This document shows positions 42,177 through 50,808 of a stretch of DNA of 64,000 nucleotides, in pieces. The first letter of the stretch is position 1. Every line of letters begins with the position of its first letter. A program made the translations under genes and the position numbers. The stretch is from contig JBFHDX010000006.1 of assembly GCA_041584475.1 (NCBI GenBank), forward strand, positions 1-64,000, in the 5' to 3' direction. Source of the DNA: JBFHDX01 sp041584475 (GTDB taxonomy: Bacteria > Pseudomonadota > Alphaproteobacteria > UBA8366 > JADFVY01). A model generated the notes under the pieces. The model had not been told where the DNA came from and ran no database searches. It saw nothing but the letters and a program-made list of their open reading frames with translations.

Positions 42177-43102
42177 CGGCCGTGCCGGCACAGGAAGGCA
42201 ACCGCGCCGCGACGCAGCACGCGCGGCTGATGCGGTCTGCCACCTATGCGTCGGTCGCCGTGGCCTCGCTGCTGATCGCCATGAAGACCGGCGCCTGGAT
42301 CATGACCGAGTCGATCGCGGTTCTGTCGACGCTGGTCGATTCGCTGCTCGACGTCCTGGCATCGCTGGTCAACCTCTTCGCCGTCCGGCATGCGCTCGTA
42401 CCGGCGGACCGCGAGCACCGCTTCGGCCATGGCAAGGCCGAGGCCCTGGCGGCGCTGGCGCAGTCGGCCTTCATCGGCGGCTCGGCATTCCTGCTTCTCT
42501 TCCAGGCCGGCGAGAGACTGCTGAACCCGCGTATCGTCGCGGCACCGGAAGTCGGCGTGATCGTGATGGTCATCTCGATCGTCCTTACCGTGGCGCTCGT
42601 CCTGTTCCAGTCATTCGTCGTCCGGCGCACGCAGTCCGTTGCGATCGCCGCGGATTCGCTGCACTACAAGGGTGATATCCTGGTCAACGCGGCGGTGATC
42701 GTGGCGCTCCTTCTCGGCGGATGGTTCGGCTGGCGCCACGTCGACCCGTTGTTCGGCGCGGCCATCGCCATCTACATCTTCTACAACGCCTGGCTGATCG
42801 TGCGCGAGGCGATGGACATGCTGATGGACCGCGAACTCCCCGAGGAGGACCGCCAGACGATCCGTCAGATCGCGCTGGCCCACCCGGAGGTAACCAACCT
42901 CCACGATCTGAGAACCCGCCGTTCCGGCCCGATGTCCTTCATCCAGTTCCATCTGGTGCTCGACGCGAAATTGACCCTGCTCAAGGCGCACGAGATTGCC
43001 GATGAGGTAGAGATCGAGGTGCGGCGCGCGTTTCCGAGCGCGGAAGTCCTCATCCATCAGGATCCGACCGGGATAGTCGAGAAGCACGCCGTAAAGCATT
43101 GA
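42173..43102 (+). CDS. cation diffusion facilitator (FieF-like)
   Basis: A 309-residue divalent-metal/proton antiporter of the inner membrane with six helices and a cytoplasmic ferredoxin-like domain. The transport site is visible as Asp-x3-Asp in helix 2 (LVDSLLDVLAS) and His-x3-Asp in helix 5 (DSLHYKGDILVN), the FieF arrangement. The C-terminal domain is HPEVTNLHDLRTR then FIQFHLVLD. Substrate would be iron or zinc. ATG overlaps the pdxH stop (ATGA), so it is translationally coupled. Confidence 0.9.
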   Translation: MTAVPAQEGNRAATQHARLMRSATYASVAVASLLIAMKTGAWIMTESIAVLSTLVDSLLDVLASLVNLFAVRHALVPADREHRFGHGKAEALAALAQSAFIGGSAFLLLFQAGERLLNPRIVAAPEVGVIVMVISIVLTVALVLFQSFVVRRTQSVAIAADSLHYKGDILVNAAVIVALLLGGWFGWRHVDPLFGAAIAIYIFYNAWLIVREAMDMLMDRELPEEDRQTIRQIALAHPEVTNLHDLRTRRSGPMSFIQFHLVLDAKLTLLKAHEIADEVEIEVRRAFPSAEVLIHQDPTGIVEKHAVKH

Positions 43103-43127
43103 TCTCCGCGAGACGCGGCCGGACGGC

Positions 43128-44684
43128 ATGGCCATGAGACCAGGCGAAATCACCGAGGATCAGAGCGCCGTCATCGCCCTGCTCGCGGATCCGGCGACGC
43201 ACGATGGCGTGCGTCCGGCGCGGATCGACACCCATGCCGCGATCGTCTTCCTCGCGGGTGACCGCGTCTACAAGCTGAAACGCGCGATCTGGTATCCGTT
43301 TCTCGATTTCTCCACGCTCGCCAAGCGTCACGCCGCGTGCGAAGCCGAGGTGCGCCTCAATCACCGAACGGCACCGGATCTTTACATCGGCGTCGCGCCG
43401 GTGACGCGCGGGCCGTCGGGAAAACTCGCGTTGGAGGGTCGCGGCGAGCCTGTCGACTGGGTCGTCGTCATGCGCCGTTTCGACCAGGAGCTGCTGTTCG
43501 ACCGGATGGCGGAGCGCGATGCCTTGCGCGAGGCGCATATCCTCGACCTGGCGGACACGGTCGCCGAATTCCATGCCGCCGCCGAGGTCCGGGACGATCA
43601 GGGTGGACGCGAGGCCATGCGCTGGATCGTCGACGACAACATCGAGGAGATGCGCGGCATGCCCGACATCTTCGCGGCATCGGTCGTGGCGCAGCTCGCC
43701 CGTCGCTGCGAGCGCGCTCTCGACGACACCGCGGCGTTGCTCGACACGCGCCGCGCGCAGGGCTTCGTACGGCACTGCCACGGCGACCTGCACCTGCGCA
43801 ACATCTGCCTCTGGAAGGGGCGGCCGACGCTGTTCGATTGCCTCGAATTCGACGTTTCGCTTGCCTGCACCGACGTACTCTACGATCTGGCCTTCCTGCT
43901 GATGGATTTGCGACACCGGGATCGCGCCGCGTTCGCGAACCTCCTGTTCAACAGGTACCTGCAGCGTACCGGCGATCTCACCGGCCTCGCCGCCCTGCCC
44001 CTGTTCCTCTCCTGCCGTGCGGCGATCCGGGCCAAGGTGGAGGCGAGCGCGGCCGTCCACAAGCACGATGCACGGGAGGCCGAAACGACGCGAGCGGTCG
44101 CGCGCGGGTATTGCGACCTGGCGATCGACTATTTTGCGGCGCGCGAGCCATGCCTGATCGGTATCGGCGGCGAATCCGGCAGCGGCAAATCGACCGTTGC
44201 CGCGGTGCTGGCACACCGCCTCGGATGCCCGCCCGGCGCCGTCGTGATCCGCAGTGACGTGACGCGCAAGGCCCTGCACGGCCGTCGCATGGAGGATCAC
44301 CTAACCGACGACGCATACGGTCCCGAGGCGACGGCACGCACCTATGCACGCGTCATCGAGGACGCCAGAGTGGTGCTGGCTGCGGGAATGACCGTGATCG
44401 CCGACGCCGTCTACGCAGACGCCGCAGAGCGCGATGCGCTGGCATCGGCCGCGCAGGCCGCCGGAATACGATTCGCCGGATTCTGGCTCGACGTGCCCCT
44501 GCGAACCCGTATCGAGAGGGTGACGGGCCGCAGCGCCGACGCGTCCGACGCCACCGCCGACTTCCTGCGGCGCACGCCCCGGCGCGAGGCCGGTCCCATG
44601 AATTGGACGCGAATCGATGCATCCGGCGGCGTGACCGCTGTCGTCGACCGCATCGCCTCGCTCGTCGCCGACGCGGCCCGTTGA
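43128..44684 (+). CDS. aminoglycoside phosphotransferase-like / P-loop kinase fusion
   Basis: A 518-residue two-domain protein. The first part (about 1-320) is a kinase-like phosphotransferase fold with the HGDLHLRNICLW catalytic loop at about 219 and LFDCLEFD as the metal-binding aspartate strand. The second part begins with a clear Walker A motif, GIGGESGSGKSTVAAVLA (about 343-360), resembling small zeta-toxin/shikimate-type kinases. Such fusions are widespread and of unknown substrate. Despite the name there is no reason to infer antibiotic resistance. Followed by a universal stress gene. Confidence 0.85.
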   Translation: MAMRPGEITEDQSAVIALLADPATHDGVRPARIDTHAAIVFLAGDRVYKLKRAIWYPFLDFSTLAKRHAACEAEVRLNHRTAPDLYIGVAPVTRGPSGKLALEGRGEPVDWVVVMRRFDQELLFDRMAERDALREAHILDLADTVAEFHAAAEVRDDQGGREAMRWIVDDNIEEMRGMPDIFAASVVAQLARRCERALDDTAALLDTRRAQGFVRHCHGDLHLRNICLWKGRPTLFDCLEFDVSLACTDVLYDLAFLLMDLRHRDRAAFANLLFNRYLQRTGDLTGLAALPLFLSCRAAIRAKVEASAAVHKHDAREAETTRAVARGYCDLAIDYFAAREPCLIGIGGESGSGKSTVAAVLAHRLGCPPGAVVIRSDVTRKALHGRRMEDHLTDDAYGPEATARTYARVIEDARVVLAAGMTVIADAVYADAAERDALASAAQAAGIRFAGFWLDVPLRTRIERVTGRSADASDATADFLRRTPRREAGPMNWTRIDASGGVTAVVDRIASLVADAAR

Positions 44685-44694
44685 TTCAGGTCAT
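44681..44694 (+). promoter_or_regulatory. FNR/FixK-like box before the first universal stress gene
   Basis: TTGATTCAGGTCAT matches 8 of 10 defined bases of TTGAT-N4-ATCAA. It overlaps the stop of the preceding gene. A good -10 box, TATAGT (44716-44721), puts the predicted transcription start near 44728, so the box centre is at about -40.5, the class II activation position. Confidence 0.5.
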
Positions 44695-44766
44695 TTCAGC
44701 GACGACGCGATCGGGTATAGTGAGTCGCGAAGTTGCTGGCGTTACTGGCAGCGAAGGAACAAATCC

Positions 44767-45636
44767 ATGACGATCAAGGTCGTTCTGGCGCCGCAATACG
44801 GTGTGCCCGGGGACGAATCCGGACTCGCCGCCGCGATGGTCGTCGCCAAGCGATTCTCCGCGCACGTCGACGTCATGCATGTACGGGCCGACCCGCGCAC
44901 GATGATCCCCTATATCGGTGAGGGCATGTCGGGCGCCCTGATCGAGGAAATGATCACCAGCGCCGAACAGCAGGCTGATGAGCGCGCCGCGAAGGTGCGC
45001 AAGCAATTCGATCTCTGGCGCGAAAAGGCGGGGCTGCCCCTCAAGGAGGGTCCGGACGGAAAGGGTCCGAGCTGTGCGTGGATCGAGTCCGTGGGACGGC
45101 CGGATACCGCGATCGCCCGGCGCGGGCGAGTGGCGGATCTCGTCGTCGTATGCCGGCCCGATGGCGAGAGCGCGGTTACAACGGTAACCGAGGTGCTCGA
45201 GGCGGTGCTGCTCGAGAGCGGGCGACCGCTGCTGGTGGCACCGTCCCAGCCCGCGAAATCGGTCGGCAAGCGCGTCGCGATCGCGTGGAACGGCGGCGCC
45301 GAGGCGTCCCGCGCCGTGGCCGATGCCATGCCGTTCCTGCAGACGGCCGACGCCGTCGTCATCCTCGCGGTCGGCGAATCGGCACCACCGGAAGCGAGCG
45401 GCAAGGCGCTTGCGGACTATCTGGGCCGGCACGAGATCGCGGTACAATTGCGCAAACTCGAGGCGGAGCAGGGAACATCGGTCGGCGCCACATTGATCGC
45501 CGCCGCCGGCGCCGAAAAGGCCGATCTGATGGTGATGGGCGCCTATACGCACAGCCGGTTGCGCGAGCTGGTGTTCGGCGGCGTCACCCGCGAGGTATTG
45601 GCCGCGGCTGACCTGCCGGTCGTTATGGCGCACTGA
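44767..45636 (+). CDS. tandem universal stress protein (UspA type)
   Basis: A 289-residue protein made of two Usp domains (about 1-150 and 155-289). The second domain keeps an ATP-type loop, VMGAYTHSRLRELVFGGVTRE, in line with G-x2-G-x9-G except that its second glycine is replaced. The first domain has lost most of it. Tandem Usp proteins are commonly induced by low oxygen or starvation; the FNR-like box at 44681 fits that. A small gene follows 38 bp downstream. A paralogue lies at 62483. Confidence 0.88.
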   Translation: MTIKVVLAPQYGVPGDESGLAAAMVVAKRFSAHVDVMHVRADPRTMIPYIGEGMSGALIEEMITSAEQQADERAAKVRKQFDLWREKAGLPLKEGPDGKGPSCAWIESVGRPDTAIARRGRVADLVVVCRPDGESAVTTVTEVLEAVLLESGRPLLVAPSQPAKSVGKRVAIAWNGGAEASRAVADAMPFLQTADAVVILAVGESAPPEASGKALADYLGRHEIAVQLRKLEAEQGTSVGATLIAAAGAEKADLMVMGAYTHSRLRELVFGGVTREVLAAADLPVVMAH

Positions 45637-45674
45637 CCATTCGGGGACAGGGGTGACTTCGAGGGAGGAGCCCC

Positions 45675-45959
45675 ATGCTGACATTCGAGGAATGCTGCGC
45701 GATGTGCGGCCTCACGGAAGCGCTGGTGGAGGCGATCGCGGAGCACGAGGACATCCCGGAAATCGTCGCCCTCGAACTCGGGGCCTTCCTGCTGGAACAA
45801 CCGGGCGGCGCCGCCCGCATCGTCTGCTTCATCGAGGACGACATCGCCGACGCGCACCGGCGCCACAATGCCCGCCATGAGCATGAACTCTTGGAATTGC
45901 TGGCTCGCTTCCGCCGGGAATACGCAAGCGAGCTTGGCCCTCCGGACGCCGCCGCCTAG
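45675..45959 (+). CDS. small acidic hypothetical protein
   Basis: A 94-residue, mostly helical acidic protein beginning MLTFEECCAMCGL with three closely spaced cysteines, then VEAIAEHEDIPEIVALELG, and a His/Arg-rich stretch HRRHNARHEHE. The ribosome site GGGAGGAG is strong, so it is very probably expressed. No family is recognised. The CC-x2-C cluster and His-rich tail could bind metal, but that is only a guess. It follows the universal stress gene and is probably in the same transcript. Confidence 0.65.
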   Translation: MLTFEECCAMCGLTEALVEAIAEHEDIPEIVALELGAFLLEQPGGAARIVCFIEDDIADAHRRHNARHEHELLELLARFRREYASELGPPDAAA

Positions 45960-46006
45960 TCCCTCCGCCGCTGGACCACGAGGCGCTTTCCGCTAAACTC
46001 GCCATC

Positions 46007-46759
46007 ATGAGCAACAAGACCAGGACAGTCGTACTGACCGGAGCGAGCCGTGGAATCGGTCACGCCACGGTCAAACGGTTCTCGTCGGAGAACTGGCGGA
46101 TCATCACCTGCAGCCGCGATGCGGTGCCCGAGGCGTGCAAACGCGACCCCAACTGGACCCACCATATCCCGACCGACCTGGCCGACGCCGACTCGATGGA
46201 TCGGTTCGTTGCCAAGACCAATGAAATACTTGCCGGCAGCCCCCTGCACGCGCTCGTCAACAACGCCGCCGTCTCGCCAAAGACACCGTCCAAGGAGCGA
46301 CTCGGTTGTCTGAACGGACCGATCGCAGGCTGGCGCAAGGTCTTCGACCTCAACTTCTTTGCGCCGCTCGTGCTCAGCCGCGGCTTCGCAAGCGCGCTCG
46401 GCCGCGGCGCGAAAAGCGGCGGGGCGGCGATCGTCAACATCACGTCGATCGCCGGCCATTACATCCATCCGTTCGCCGGCTCCGCCTATTCGACGTCGAA
46501 GGCGGCGCTCTCGGCGCTGACCCGCGAGATGGCGGTGGAATTCGCCGAACTCGGCGTCCGCGTCAACGCGGTCGCACCGGGGGAGATCGAGACCGAAATG
46601 ATCGGCGAGGAATACGAGCCGCTGATCAACCGAATTCCGATGCATCGAATGGGCACCGCAGACGAGGTTGCGGGCTGCGTCTTCCAGCTGTGCACTCCCG
46701 ATTTCGGCTACGTCACCGGAACCGAGGTGTTCGTCACCGGCGGTCAGCACGTATACTGA
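46007..46759 (+). CDS. short-chain dehydrogenase/reductase
   Basis: A 250-residue NAD(P)-dependent oxidoreductase of the classical SDR type. The cofactor loop is TGASRGIGHAT (11-21), NNAAVS marks the beta-4 strand, and the catalytic set is Ser in NITSIAG and Tyr/Lys in YSTSKAALSALTREMAVEF. It ends with NAVAPGEIETEM and the usual TGTEVFVTGGQHVY. The substrate is not assignable; it resembles 3-oxoacyl-ACP reductase-like enzymes. It converges with the winged-helix gene. Confidence 0.9.
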   Translation: MSNKTRTVVLTGASRGIGHATVKRFSSENWRIITCSRDAVPEACKRDPNWTHHIPTDLADADSMDRFVAKTNEILAGSPLHALVNNAAVSPKTPSKERLGCLNGPIAGWRKVFDLNFFAPLVLSRGFASALGRGAKSGGAAIVNITSIAGHYIHPFAGSAYSTSKAALSALTREMAVEFAELGVRVNAVAPGEIETEMIGEEYEPLINRIPMHRMGTADEVAGCVFQLCTPDFGYVTGTEVFVTGGQHVY

Positions 46760-46789
46760 CCACACGCAGCGACCGGAATCGCGCCTTGT

Positions 46790-47335
46790 TCAGGGCCGGG
46801 CGTCGAGGTGGCAGAACCAGTCGTGGCGCTGGTTGAGTTCGGCGATCTCGCGGTCGAGCCACTCGGCCAGCAGCCCCTTGCCATAACTATTCCGCAGATC
46901 GCACAGGCGAGCGAGTTCCGCCTCGCAGGCTTCGGCGAGGATCTCCGCCTGCTCACTGCGATCCGATTCCGAGAGCAACGGCAGGAACCGTATCTTCAGA
47001 GCAATGACGAGGCGGCTCAGGTCGCTGGTAAGGCCGCGGACGTTGGACGTCATCAGTGTCCGGAATGAATCCCGCCCCGCCGGAGTGATCGCGAGGATCG
47101 AGTCGTCGGACACCGACTCGACGGGTTCGGCCGCACCGTCGGCAGTGACCAGCCCCTCGTGCCGCAGCAGCTCGAGCGACGTGCCCAGCAGGTCGAGCGA
47201 CGGACCGACGATACGGGCGACGAAGAAGCGGATCTCCCGTGCCAGTTCGCCGTAAGGCTTCGCGGATTCGGCGAGGCTCCCCAACGCCGCTAGGCGCACG
47301 GCCTCCGCCGGAATGAGCGTGTTGTCGCGATACAT
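46790..47335 (-). CDS. PadR-like winged-helix protein (putative regulator)
   Basis: A 181-residue protein with a probable winged-helix domain at the front (LAREIRFFVARIVGP, LLRHEGLVTADG, ILAITPAGRDSFRTLM) and a helical C-terminal half (LLAEWLDREIAELNQRHDWF), the layout of PadR/AphA-type regulators. The ribosome site GGGGGAG is strong. A perfect AT-rich inverted repeat stands about 43-60 bases upstream (47378-47395) and may be its own operator. Upstream on the same strand are the polyamine transporter genes. Confidence 0.65.
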   Translation of the reverse strand: MYRDNTLIPAEAVRLAALGSLAESAKPYGELAREIRFFVARIVGPSLDLLGTSLELLRHEGLVTADGAAEPVESVSDDSILAITPAGRDSFRTLMTSNVRGLTSDLSRLVIALKIRFLPLLSESDRSEQAEILAEACEAELARLCDLRNSYGKGLLAEWLDREIAELNQRHDWFCHLDARP

Positions 47336-47377
47336 CGAGCTCCCCCGTCACCTCTGGACGTCAAACAATCATACACC

Positions 47378-47395
47378 CCGAATATGGTTATTCGG
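47378..47395. promoter_or_regulatory. inverted repeat upstream of the winged-helix gene
   Basis: CCGAATA and TATTCGG are perfect 7-bp arms around TGGT. The site is AT-rich compared with its surroundings, sits upstream of a TATGAT -10-like box on the minus strand, and could be an autoregulatory operator. As a hairpin it could also help end the transporter transcript. Confidence 0.4.
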
Positions 47396-47436
47396 TAAAG
47401 AATTTCGAGGGCTATTCGGGGGCGGCGACAGGCGGC

Positions 47437-48288
47437 TCAGCTCGGGCGGATTCCTCGCAGACGCTCGTTGCGGCGGCGCAAGAGCTCGAGCGACACCAGC
47501 AGGAAGATCGAGACGATGACCATCAGCGTTGCGACCGCGAGGATCGTCGGGCTGATCTGCTCGCGGATGCCCGAGAACATCTGCCACGGAATCGTGCGCT
47601 GCTTGAAACTGCCCACGAACAGCACGACGACGACCTCGTCGAACGAGGTGATAAAGGCGAACAGCGCGCCCGATATGACCCCCGGCAGAATCAGCGGCAC
47701 GATCACCTTGAAGAAGACCGTCGGTGGCGATGCCCCCAGATTCTGCGCAGCGCGAATCAGGCTGTTGTCGAAACCGACCAGCGTCGCGGTCACCGTGATG
47801 ACCACGAACGGCGTGCCCAGCGCGGCGTGCGCCAGTATGACGCCGAGGTGCGTGCCCTGCAGACCCATTTCCGAGTAGAAGAAGAACATGCCGGCGGCGG
47901 AAATGATGAGCGGCACGATCATCGGCGAGATCAGGATGCTCATGATCAGCGTGCGGAACGGCATCTGCGGGCGCGACAGGCCAAGCGCGGCCAGCGTGCC
48001 GAAAAAGGTGGACAGGATCGTCGCGAAGAAGGCGATGATGAAACTGTTCTCGACCGCGCCCAGCCAGTTCTGGTTGGTGAAGAAATCCTCGTACCATTTC
48101 AGCGAATAGCCCGCCGGGTCGAGCGCCAGCATTTCCTTGGTGAAGGTGAAGAACGGCACGGCGTTGAACGACAGCGGGATGATCACCACCAGCGGGAAGA
48201 TCAGAAAGAAGAAGATCGCCGCGCACGTCGCGAGGTAGCTGTAGTGCCAGATCCGCTGCACGGGCGTCGCATATGGTGGCAGGCCCAT
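47437..48288 (-). CDS. polyamine-type ABC transporter permease (PotC-like)
   Basis: Inner-membrane subunit of 283 residues with about six helices and the coupling loop AAQNLGASPPTVFFKVIVPLILPGVISG. It pairs with the PotB-like subunit encoded 8 bp upstream. The first helix, YLATCAAIFFFLIFPLVVII, and the segment SFDEVVVVLFVGSFKQRTIP are typical of PotC/PotI. Last gene of the potA-potD-potB-potC-ordered operon. Confidence 0.9.
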   Translation of the reverse strand: MGLPPYATPVQRIWHYSYLATCAAIFFFLIFPLVVIIPLSFNAVPFFTFTKEMLALDPAGYSLKWYEDFFTNQNWLGAVENSFIIAFFATILSTFFGTLAALGLSRPQMPFRTLIMSILISPMIVPLIISAAGMFFFYSEMGLQGTHLGVILAHAALGTPFVVITVTATLVGFDNSLIRAAQNLGASPPTVFFKVIVPLILPGVISGALFAFITSFDEVVVVLFVGSFKQRTIPWQMFSGIREQISPTILAVATLMVIVSIFLLVSLELLRRRNERLRGIRPS

Positions 48289-48296
48289 GATCCCCG

Positions 48297-49571
48297 CTAT
48301 CCTAGCTTCATGTTATCGATGCCGACGATCTTGTCGTACAGAAGGTACAGCGCCAGAACGAGGCCGAGCAGGATGGTGCCCAGCGCCGCGGCGAGGCCCC
48401 AGTTCAGCGAGGACGAGATGTTGTAGGCAATGCGGTTGCTGATAAAGGTGCCCGACGTCCCGCCGACGAGTTCCGGGGTGATGTAGTAGCCGATCGCGAG
48501 GATGAAGACCAGAATTGCGCCCGCGCCGATGCCCGGCACGGTCTGCGGGAAGTAAATTTTCCAGAATGCATAGGCGGGCTTGGCGCCGAGCGACTGGGCG
48601 GCGCGAACATAGCTCGGCGAGATCGTCTTCATGACGCTGTAGAGCGGCAGCACCATGAATGGCAGCAGGATGTGCGTCATGGCGATCACGGTGCCGGCGG
48701 CATTGTGGATCATCGTCAGACGCGAGTCATCGGCCAGTACGCCGATCCCCACCAAGAAGTCGTTGATGACGCCCTCCTTCTGCAGCAGCGCGATCCATGA
48801 AGTCGTCCGCACCAGCAGCGACGTCCAGAACGGCAGCAGCACCATGATGATGAGCAGGTTGCTGATCCGCGTCGGCACCGTTGCGAGCAGGTGCGCGATC
48901 GGAAATCCCAGGAGGAACGTCATGAGCGTAATGAAGGCACTGAGCGCCAGCGTGCGCCAGAACAGCGGCAGATAGATGCGCTGGTCCGACGGAGCCATGG
49001 CGATTTCGCCGTCGACGGTCCGCTGCGCATCCAGCGCCGCGAGGAAATAGCCGGGCGTAAAGTTGCCGGAAAACTGTTTGATAACCTTCCAGATGGCCGG
49101 ATCCGCCCAGTCCTCGTCCATCTCGATCAGCGCTTCCCTGAACGGCGGATCCTCGATCCGGCGGACCTTGCGCGCGCTGGAGCGGAACAGGCTCGACATA
49201 CCCGAATACTCGTAGTTCAGGCGCTGCCCGACCCGCGAAGCGGTCCGCTGCTCGCGCGCCACTTTCAAGTCCGCGACCATGGCCGCGAATGCTTCTTCCG
49301 GCGGCAGCTCCTGCGCGCCCGGATCCCAGTCCTTCAGGGCCGCCACGGTGCGCGGCAGCGTCTCGCCGACGATCTGGTTCTCCACCGAGCGGAAGAGCAT
49401 GTCGCCGATCGGCAGCAGGAACGTAAACAAGATGAAAAGGAACAAGGGCAGGACGAGTCCGACCGCCTGCAGCCGCTGACGGCGGAGCGAGCGCCGGAGG
49501 CTGACCTTGAGCAGCTCACCGCTAGCCGCGCGAAGCGGCTCTTGCTTGCCTGTCTCGGCTATCGCCACCAT
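48297..49571 (-). CDS. polyamine-type ABC transporter permease (PotB-like)
   Basis: A 424-residue permease. After helix 1 (AVGLVLPLFLFILFTFLLP) there is a roughly 130-residue soluble insertion before helix 2, as in many PotB-like proteins of alphaproteobacteria. The rest carries the normal five helices and the coupling loop YVRAAQSLGAKPAYAFWKI. ATG at 49571 is chosen with a GGGG site; a TTG 11 codons upstream is the alternative. Between the binding-protein and PotC-like genes. Confidence 0.88.
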   Translation of the reverse strand: MVAIAETGKQEPLRAASGELLKVSLRRSLRRQRLQAVGLVLPLFLFILFTFLLPIGDMLFRSVENQIVGETLPRTVAALKDWDPGAQELPPEEAFAAMVADLKVAREQRTASRVGQRLNYEYSGMSSLFRSSARKVRRIEDPPFREALIEMDEDWADPAIWKVIKQFSGNFTPGYFLAALDAQRTVDGEIAMAPSDQRIYLPLFWRTLALSAFITLMTFLLGFPIAHLLATVPTRISNLLIIMVLLPFWTSLLVRTTSWIALLQKEGVINDFLVGIGVLADDSRLTMIHNAAGTVIAMTHILLPFMVLPLYSVMKTISPSYVRAAQSLGAKPAYAFWKIYFPQTVPGIGAGAILVFILAIGYYITPELVGGTSGTFISNRIAYNISSSLNWGLAAALGTILLGLVLALYLLYDKIVGIDNMKLG

Positions 49572-49612
49572 TGCTGGCCCCAAGATGCTTTGCGACGGGC
49601 GCAACGTCGGGG

Positions 49613-49636
49613 GCCGGGTTCCCGCAGGTACCCGGC
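49613..49636 (-). terminator. intercistronic hairpin after the PotD-like gene
   Basis: GCCGGGT pairs with ACCCGGC around a 10-base loop, between the binding-protein stop and the permease start. There is no T-run. Such hairpins often protect the highly expressed binding-protein message or reduce read-through. Confidence 0.35.
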
Positions 49637-49650
49637 ACCCCGTGCGTCGG

Positions 49651-50748
49651 TTACTGGATCAGCCAGGCCTGGAACTTCTCGTCGATATCGTCCCGGTAGT
49701 CCGCCCAGAACTCGTAGTTATAGAGCAGCGTCGTCTTGGCGTTGTTCGGATCGGTCGGCATGTGCGGCGCCATGTCGATGCCGAGCGAGGCGTGCTTGCC
49801 GACGAGCGGCGCCGAGGACTTGCGGGCCGGACCGTAGGAAATGAATTTGGCCTGGTCCGCGAGACGCTGCGTGTCGGTGGCGAAATACAGGTACTTCTGC
49901 ACTTCCTCGAGGTTCTTCGTGCCCTTCGGGATGATCCAGCCGTCGAGGTCGAACACCTGCCAGTCCCACAGCATCGCGACCGGCTGCTTCTCCTCCTCGA
50001 TCAACGAGAACAGGCGGCCGTTGTAGGTGGAGCCGATCACGACCTCGCCGTCGGCCAGGAGTTGCGGCGTCTGCGCACCCTTGGTCCACCAGACGACCTG
50101 ATCCTTGATCGTGCTCAGCTTGGCCAGGGCACGGTCGACGCCCTCGTCGGTCTCGAGCATGTCATAGACGTCCTTCGGATCAACGCCGTCGCAGATGAGC
50201 GCCCATTCGACATTGTTGATGGGCCGCTTCTCGAGCGAGCGCTTGCCGGGGATCTTCGCCAGGTCGAATACGTCGCAGACGCTCGTCGGCTTCGTCTTCA
50301 CGAGATCGGTTCGGTAGCCGAACGTCGTCGAGTAGACGATCTGCGGGATGAAACACTCGGAGACGATCAGGTCGCCGAAATCCTCGCTCGCCGGCGTGCC
50401 GTCGGGGGCCGGGGCCAGCATCTTGTCGTGGTCGATCTCCATGGCCAACCCTTCGTCGCACAAGCGAATCGCGTCCGCCGCGACGACATCGACGAGATCC
50501 CAGGTCACGTTCCCGACCTCGTTCATGGCCCGCAGCTTTGCGACCGCGTCGTTCGAGGAATCGTCGTTGATGATGGTGATGCCCGGGTTCAACTTCATGT
50601 ACGGATCGTGGTAGGCGTTCTGCTGGCTCGCCGAGTAAGCGCCGCCCCACGACACCATTACGAGATCCTTTGCCGACGCGACGCCGGCGCCGCCGACAAG
50701 GGCGGCTCCCGCCACAGCCGCGATCAGTGCTGTCCTGCATGTCTTCAT
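49651..50748 (-). CDS. polyamine-type ABC transporter substrate-binding protein
   Basis: Periplasmic receptor of the PotD/PotF group, 365 residues. ATG at 50748 is chosen: it has a GGGAG site 8 bases away and begins a standard signal peptide (MKTCRTALIAAVAGAALVGG, cleavage after SAK/ASA). The mature start VMVSWGGAYSASQQNAYHDP and VTWDLVDVVAADAIRLCDEG are typical of the family. Probable ligands are putrescine or spermidine, supported by the linked aminotransferase. Second gene of the operon after the ATPase. Confidence 0.88.
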   Translation of the reverse strand: MKTCRTALIAAVAGAALVGGAGVASAKDLVMVSWGGAYSASQQNAYHDPYMKLNPGITIINDDSSNDAVAKLRAMNEVGNVTWDLVDVVAADAIRLCDEGLAMEIDHDKMLAPAPDGTPASEDFGDLIVSECFIPQIVYSTTFGYRTDLVKTKPTSVCDVFDLAKIPGKRSLEKRPINNVEWALICDGVDPKDVYDMLETDEGVDRALAKLSTIKDQVVWWTKGAQTPQLLADGEVVIGSTYNGRLFSLIEEEKQPVAMLWDWQVFDLDGWIIPKGTKNLEEVQKYLYFATDTQRLADQAKFISYGPARKSSAPLVGKHASLGIDMAPHMPTDPNNAKTTLLYNYEFWADYRDDIDEKFQAWLIQ

Positions 50749-50808
50749 CTTGATTGCTCCCATGTCTGTTTGAGTCTCTCGTCACTCCGGACCGCGGGGA
50801 CCGGGCCG

